Below, one piece after another: positions 58,600-64,000 of a DNA stretch of 64,000 nt. The stretch covers positions 3,472,001-3,536,000 of the forward strand of contig OZ038532.1 in NCBI GenBank assembly GCA_964036665.1. Direction: 5' to 3'. This stretch comes from Gordius sp. MW1 (lineage: Eukaryota > Nematomorpha > Gordioida > Gordea > Gordiidae). Every line of letters begins with the position of its first letter. Positions within the stretch are counted from its first letter, which is position 1. The notes below the pieces were generated by a model. That model saw nothing but the letters and a program-made list of their open reading frames with translations. It was not told the DNA's origin and ran no database searches. The translations under genes and the position numbers were made by a program.

Positions 58600-59454
58600 T
58601 TACGGAGTTTATTTTTGATTTAAATTTTAGAACATTATATCAGTCTTTTATACTTATATTCCATTGGTCACTCGTGTTCGTGCACCTTTAGTAAGGCCTG
58701 CCCTTTTTAAAAGAAAGACGTTCTCCCTCGTCTAAACATTCGGTATCTTTTTTATTAAACAAATATTTGGTACATAATCACATATAAATCGTCCGGAACT
58801 CTGGGCCAATTTCGGATTTCCTTGATTAGAATAGCTAGACTTTATTATTTGATGTATTTCGTTTCATATATATTATGTATTTATTCTAAATTATTGTCTA
58901 GGACTTTAAACAAATAAAACTTTCGTAAAAAAGTAAAGAAGTTTTCAATTTTGACGAAAATCCCCTCTCTCATCGTTAGGACTTTCGGGTCAAAATATTT
59001 TAAAATGTTTGACTCAATTATTTTAAACAAGAACTTTCTACTCTATATAATCCACACCGTTTTTGAACTCAAAGTTTTTTTTAAAGATCTGACTTAGGTG
59101 TAAATTCATGTAAAAAATTGTTAATAGATATTTCTAAATTGTAACAAGATTAAATGAGAGGAACTTTTGAATCAATAAAGATGGGTCAAATTAAAATTTT
59201 AAAAATTAATATATGTTGTAAGTCATATATCACTCCATAAACTCATCGGCTTTGACACATTTAAGAAACAAGTAGTCACTTTATGCATTATATAAGAATT
59301 ATTAAGCACATATATAGGGTACATCATTGTCAATTTTTAATCTAAACTAGTCCATGACCTTATTCGTGGTTCAAAATGTTAACTAATTATCCCGGGCCAA
59401 TTCAGGGAGTCTTTTTTGCTTGTAAATTTATTATGTAGCATTTAAGAACGATAT

Positions 59455-59860
59455 ATTTTACGTGCATAGACCTATTTGCCCCCTCTAATCTTAATTATGA
59501 CCGTATGGCCCTCGCTGAAGAACGCAAGCTCCAAAAATACAAGGCCCTTTTAGACTCTAGTATTTTTATCCCAATAGTTTCCTCCTGTTCAGGATCATAT
59601 GGAAAAATGGCGTTGGCTTTATTCAAAGAAATAGGCAGGCGATCCCCTCCCTCCAAATATTCCCCCGCAATTTTTATTAAAACAATCAATAGCTATCTTA
59701 ATTGTAAAATTTAATTTCAAATCTTTTTTGGATTCCTGGCCTCTTCCAAAAGAGGGATAAAGACATATTACTCATATGATGTTTTTTTAAAATATAATTA
59801 TTATATAATTGTACCATTTAATATTATGTTTTGATATATATCAATAAACTAACTTTATCT
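59455..59860 (-). repeat. Dispersed repeat carrying a conserved peptide (copy 2)
   Basis: Reverse complement of 15115-15500. The minus-strand frame reads EGGDRLPISLNKANAIFPYD and then ETIGIKILESKRALYF. Confidence 0.6.
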
Positions 59861-60088
59861 CTCAAAAAAAAATTTAAGAGAGGTTATTTCTAAATTTCTT
59901 CTGACAAACATATTTTGGGTGCTCGATTTGCTTTAATTTTTATGGGCAAGACATTTTAAAAAGATTTGACTTTTATGACATTTTTAAAAGACTTGGTATT
60001 ATGTTGAATAAGATCGAATTAATTTTTTCCATTGATTTGTAATAGAGCCAAGCATATTTCTTCTATTTAATTACTCACATTCGTGTGC

Positions 60089-61423
60089 ATGAAAAGCGGA
60101 TCAACAATCAAATTTAGACCTATTGCTGCAAGACAATGGAGATGGTATACTTATTATGTTTAAAACAGTTTCTATTTATCAAAGATGTTGAAAAGTTATA
60201 ACTTATATCACCTAGTTCTAATATCCGTAATTTTAAATCATTTACTAGCAAAGACAAACGCCCATAGTTTTATACGGTAATTAACGTCCATATAATTATA
60301 TTAACAAAACTCAGTTTTTATGGTTTTTTAATTTGTCGTCAGGAGTAGGAGGGAAGGTGATGATAAAACGATATCAGATTTATTGAAAATTCGAAAACGA
60401 ATAAATGCGTTAAGTAAATGCATTAATTCCGATCAACCCAACCAAACGATGATCAATCTAAATTGCGATGTTGAATCTGCTACCGAAAGTAAAATTCAAT
60501 ATTAAATCCACATCCACAAATCTGTCCATAGTCCTTTACATTCTATATAATAAGCATGAAAACAGTTGGTATTATATTTTTTATAGTCCGCAGAGGTATC
60601 TAAAAATCTCACTCATATAGCTGTTCGCTTTATTAGTTTTTTAATTAAATTTATATATTAAAGTAAATCAAAGGCTTAAAAAAACTATAAGTCTTATTAT
60701 CACTAGAAGGCCTCTCATATAAAATTATCAATCATATAAAATAACATTACTATTTGACATTTTTCAGGTCAACGTTCAGAAATTCTCAATAGGGTACCTG
60801 ATTCATATCAATTTTCCAACGAATCTACATCATATCACTTACCTTTTATACCAAACTTTGCATCGTCAAAGCCTTCAAACAGCACTACAAACCAAATGCA
60901 AAATGGCATACCAAATACCAGGCTATTCTATCCCGCTAAAAGTGTGAAGTTAGAAAAGTGGATCAAAAATGCCCAAAATCAAAGGGACATGAAAATAACT
61001 TACAACGTAGAAGAAGTACCACACTCAGGTCATTCCTCAATTAAACCATATAAAACATCTGGTATGGGTAAGGGGGATGCTTCATTCATAGACGTGTACG
61101 CCCCGTTCGAAATATCACCGGTAATGATGAAAAATGAAACGTTCTTCAAAACGGCAAGCATTTTGACCAAACATTTGCGAAATTTAAAAAATTACAAATA
61201 CTCCGTGGGTAGTAGGCTCGAATTATTGCAACAAGGATTGCAGAGGGCCAGGTCCAAACTTAAGAGCGAAGCCGTAAAAAAGAAACGCTTGAAAGCAAAA
61301 GCCGGAAAGGCTAGGGTAAAGAGTAGAAAGGCGAGGAAGAAATTGCTAAGATTGAGAGGTAAACTGGGGGATATAGGATCGGAAGATGGTTTAGTACAAG
61401 AATTAGCAAAAATAAACGATTGA
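60089..61423 (+). CDS. Unrecognised three-exon gene, basic C-terminal protein (285 aa)
   Basis: Exons 60089-60144, 60343-60488 and 60768-61423, with consistent phases (2+1, 1+2) and GT-AG introns of 198 and 279 bp. An in-frame TAA lies 21 bases upstream of the ATG. I do not recognise the family. The N-terminal 18 residues are basic (MKSGSTIKFRPIAARQWR); residues about 30-130 are Asn/Ser-rich and probably disordered; residues about 220-265 are a Lys/Arg-rich, probably helical segment (SRLELLQQGLQRARSKLKSE, SRKARKKLLRLRGKL) that could serve as a nuclear or nucleolar signal or bind nucleic acid. Divergent from PIX and convergent with RPUSD4, with stops 305 bases apart. The polyadenylation signal may be AATAAA at 61450. 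Nuclear localisation is inference only. Confidence 0.62.
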
Positions 61424-61529
61424 CAAACGCGCTCTCTATAATAACACACAATAAAGTTGAGATGTTAAATAGGATATTTTCGCAATTTATTTCATCAACA
61501 TATATACATATATAGTATAAGAGCGTATC

Positions 61530-61722
61530 TAGTGCTTAAAAACGACTGGTTTTATTTGGTCGACCTTATATTTTAGTCAACTAGCTAAACCAGACCAAAA
61601 TATTTTTGGTCTGTTTTTCTTAATCGGCCCTCTAGGCTTAGTCGAAATTTGAAAAACGGACCAAATTCGATCGTTAGTCCCAGTAAAACCAAAGGTAGAC
61701 CAAACAAAATCCAGCCATTTTT
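61530..61722. mobile_element. hAT-like MITE, family A, in the RPUSD4 3' end
   Basis: TAGTGCTTAAAAACGACTGG to CAAAATCCAGCCATTTTTAG. It ends about seven bases from the RPUSD4 stop codon, so it forms nearly all of the spacer between the two convergent genes and probably part of the RPUSD4 3' UTR. Confidence 0.75.
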
Positions 61723-61728
61723 AGTTTA

Positions 61729-63171
61729 TCAGTCTTTGGACGAAACGGACAAGCCTAGGCACTTCATGTTAGTCTTAAAATGGAAGGGTAGTCTCGGTGC
61801 CGCAATTTCTACCGTGTTAGAAAGGCGACTTTTCCTAGGATCGCCTTCTAAACTGGGTAGGATTAGGGAAAAGGCGTGTAAATGAAGCGGCAAAGTTCGA
61901 ACTTTAGCTTGGCGCACGTGCAATTTGTCCAACAAAGCGCTTGGCAAACGCTAAATAGATATTATGGTACAGAAAACTGATTTGCAAAAACATTTACAGA
62001 TTGCCCAAAATGATGATGAAAATTTAAATTAATCTCATTTCTTTCATAATTCCAAACAACGTGCACTCATATAAAATTTTGTTAATTTAGAGATAGGCTA
62101 AATAACTATTTTCCCCCACAAAATTTTGGTCCAAACGAAAAAAAATGTGTTTTAGTTATGAGCACGCGCTTAATGCGATGTAAAACCGCTTTAAAAAGTT
62201 GATATAATAATTCACAAATTAACGTGCGTACCTGCGGTTTCATTAGGTTGAGGTGGGAGTATTTATGATCACCCAGGATGGGACAATTCAGGCCGTAAGC
62301 CAAATGTACCCTGATTTGATGTTTAAAGCCTGTATGAAACACACACACACACAAAAACATGCAATTAATGTTGCAAGAATGGCTGGGTTTTGTTTGGTCA
62401 ACCTTTGCTTTTAGTCGACTAAACATAAACAAGCCAAGGTTTTTTTGGTCTGTTTTTCATAGTCGATTTCTAGGCTTAGTCGAAATTTGAAAAACTGGCC
62501 AGAGTCGACGGCTGATCTTTGTTGGTGGTCGACGACCAAACAAAACCCACCCGTTTTTGAAACGTTATAAGCAATAATATCGGCCCAAAAAGTTGTAAAA
62601 ATATCATTCAAAAGGAAATACATCCCAGTTTTTAAATGCAAAAGACCATTATAATCGTTAAAATTAAATTCTCGTGACAAAAATGGGTATTCAACCTATA
62701 GCGGACATGATTAACGAAAATCGGCTAAGGTGGTATGGGTATATACTAAGAAGGGAGACGAATGACGTAAATCTCGAAAAGTACTGGACATGGAGGTACC
62801 GGGGAAGAGAGGAAGAAGACGACCCCGTGTCACGTGGACAGGGCAAGTCGACAAAGTTTGAAAACCTAAGAAGATTAATCAAGACATGGCACTTACCCGG
62901 TCAAGATGGAAGAAACTCATTAAAACAAACCCCACGACTGCGGGACCAAATAACTGATAAAGAAGAAGAGAAATAAGACTTCGAGAATTATAATAATAAA
63001 GCATTCTAATTCTAGTTTACCGGTCCGAGTTTGTAATTTAAGTAAGGCGGCCGAGCAACTCCTTCTCGTAATCTCGTATTCCGTTTTGGCGTCAGATTTG
63101 GGTGTTAAAGAGGGGCCCTTACTTTGCTCAATAACGCGCCCCATTTCATCGTACACTGGAGCTACGAAAAT
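61729..63171 (-). CDS. RPUSD4-like: Mitochondrial-type RNA pseudouridine synthase, RPUSD4-like, C-terminal three exons (partial)
   Basis: Exons 63171-63021, 62329-62232 and 61950-61729; GT-AG, phases 1+2 and 0+0; 156 residues to the TGA. In known members the protein belongs to the RluA-type pseudouridine synthase family and works on mitochondrial RNA. The visible part has the hallmark segment [20 protein letters not shown] followed by GDHKYSH, then [19 protein letters not shown] and the C-terminal APRLPFHF. The catalytic Asp motif (HRLD) lies in upstream exons beyond the right edge, since nothing matching it was found up to 64000. Intron 1 contains an RTE fragment and a family A MITE. Confidence 0.88.
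62366..62568. mobile_element. hAT-like MITE, family A
   Basis: TAATGTTGCAAGAATGGCTG to AAAACCCACCCGTTTTTGAAACG. It lies just upstream of an RPUSD4 acceptor and is separated from it by an (AC)n tract (62338-62352). Confidence 0.75.
62674..62972 (+). pseudogene. RTE-clade LINE 3' fragment
   Basis: Frame with [20 protein letters not shown] and an [11 protein letters not shown] continuation, running into the RTE 3' end CTGATAAAGAAGAAGAG. Truncated at 5'. It lies in the RPUSD4 intron, opposite to that gene, and ends about 48 bases from the donor of exon 63171-63021. Confidence 0.85.
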
Positions 63172-63220
63172 CTGCGTAAACATAATTTACATTAGAAAAT
63201 GGAAAAAAAATGTTTACAAT

Positions 63221-63401
63221 TAGTGTGGTATGGTCGACATTTAATTACTATGACTAACGATCGAATTTGGTCCGTTTTTCAAATTTCGACCAAGCCTAGA
63301 GCTCGACTAAGAAAAATAGACCAAAAAATCTTTGGTTTATTTATGTTTAGTCAGCTAAAACCAAAGATTGACACCCAAACCTAGCCGTTTTTACAATACT
63401 G
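63221..63401. mobile_element. hAT-like MITE, family A, degraded
   Basis: TAGTGTGGTATGGTCGAC (internally shortened left end) to CCTAGCCGTTTTTACAATACTG. RPUSD4 intron upstream of the exon ending at 63171. Confidence 0.65.
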
Positions 63402-64000
63402 TATATACAATAAAAATACTAATTTAAATACGAAAAAAAGATGTACTTAAGAATATATCAAAGTTTGAATTTAGTATTCATCCATCTATGGCAACAATTA
63501 AAGGCACTTAACACTAAATGACACTCGAAGTGTAAGAACGTCCAGAATCCCAAACATTTAATCATTTCAAAATCGTTATCAAACATTCAAACTTTATTTA
63601 AGGATTATAATTTGAATTTCAATATTTTAAACATTTCGTTATGCAATTTAACAGAAGGTAATAATTTAACTATAATATAAATAAGATTACTTTGTGTATT
63701 CCGTTAAACTCTCTCTCCACCAGAGGAATATCAATGATTCCTGTCAGCAATAGTAAATAAATAAAACATCAGTGTGCATAACAATTTATATCCTAGTGCT
63801 GCAAAAACGGCACCAACAAACGAATGGATTGACCAAAAAACTTTGGGCCTGTTTATTAAAACTAAGATCGAATAAACAAAACCCAGCCGTTTTCACAACA
63901 CTATTATATATACCATTCGAAAAATTACGGCACATACAAACAGAAAAAATATATACGGTTTCAAGCAAAATGAAATGAATTGATTTTTTAAATCAAATTT
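63402..64000. other. AT-rich sequence, probably RPUSD4 intron
   Basis: Apart from the family A MITE below, only AT-rich sequence. No exon matching the RPUSD4 catalytic domain was seen before the window ends. Confidence 0.5.
63794..63903. mobile_element. hAT-like MITE, family A, short copy
   Basis: TAGTGCTGCAAAAACGGC to CAGCCGTTTTCACAACACTA. Flanks TTATATCC and TTATATAT match at 6 of 8. The centre is shortened. Confidence 0.75.

Larger units (their letters stand above)
58019..60088. other. Divergent intergenic region between PIX and the 285-residue gene
   Basis: Presumably holds both promoters. It contains the family B MITE at 58403-58599 and the conserved-peptide repeat at 59455-59860. The rest is AT-rich, and no other gene was seen. 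Confidence 0.5.

Noticed and set aside
58395-58691. Plus-strand 98-codon frame
   Set aside because: It runs through the family B MITE and beyond; no splice or start support and no coding character.
61649-61885. Plus-strand 78-codon frame near the RPUSD4 end
   Set aside because: Antisense to the RPUSD4 last exon joined to MITE sequence. The minus strand matches the RPUSD4 C-terminus.
1-64000. tRNA, rRNA, bacterial-type operons, riboswitches, attachment sites
   Set aside because: None seen. Gene structure is eukaryotic throughout.

Overview
The window is a stretch of AT-rich animal nuclear genome. Genes are split by GT-AG introns, and coding exons stand out mainly as GC-richer islands. Two complete conserved metazoan genes, one conserved gene cut by the right edge and two unrecognised genes can be rebuilt exon by exon, with reading phase kept across every proposed junction. 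ATP-citrate lyase of the single-chain animal type, a PIX-type Rho GEF, an RTE-clade LINE, a Ty3/gypsy relic, many hAT-like MITEs and a short TTAGGG tract all point to a metazoan, probably an invertebrate. I cannot place the phylum.

Layout: (1) 1-4106 is repeat-rich and non-coding. (2) 4107-14728, + strand: an unrecognised four-exon gene for a 258-residue secretory or membrane protein; its 6.7 kb second intron holds an RTE relic that was itself split by a miniature LTR retrotransposon. (3) 14729-17380: intergenic, with one dispersed repeat that encodes a conserved peptide. (4) 17381-36052, + strand: complete ATP-citrate lyase, 23 coding exons, 1121 residues, with MITEs in many introns. (5) 36053-46796: intergenic and repeat-rich, with a neat 208 bp MITE, a degenerate gypsy element, a 629 bp hAT-like element and one orphan terminal exon at 44321-44511. 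(6) 58018-46797, - strand: complete PIX (ARHGEF6/7-like) gene, 15 exons, 729 residues, with a full-length RTE LINE in intron 13 and a 1 kb foldback element in intron 8. (7) 60089-61423, + strand: an unrecognised three-exon gene for a 285-residue protein with a highly basic C-terminus. (8) 63171-61729, - strand: the last three exons of an RPUSD4-like pseudouridine synthase, continuing off the right edge.

The genes do not form a pathway. ACLY makes cytosolic acetyl-CoA, PIX is a Rac/Cdc42 exchange factor and RPUSD4 is an RNA-modifying enzyme. What unites the window is very dense non-autonomous transposon insertion, often within tens of bases of a splice site or stop codon. Several families have 8 bp target duplications that can be read directly. 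I found no candidate for a wholly new biological system. The strongest oddities are the two-part architecture of the PIX gene (AT-rich 5' exons separated by 35-45 nt introns, then GC-richer 3' exons with long introns), the nested TRIM-in-LINE insertion, and the two orphan genes.
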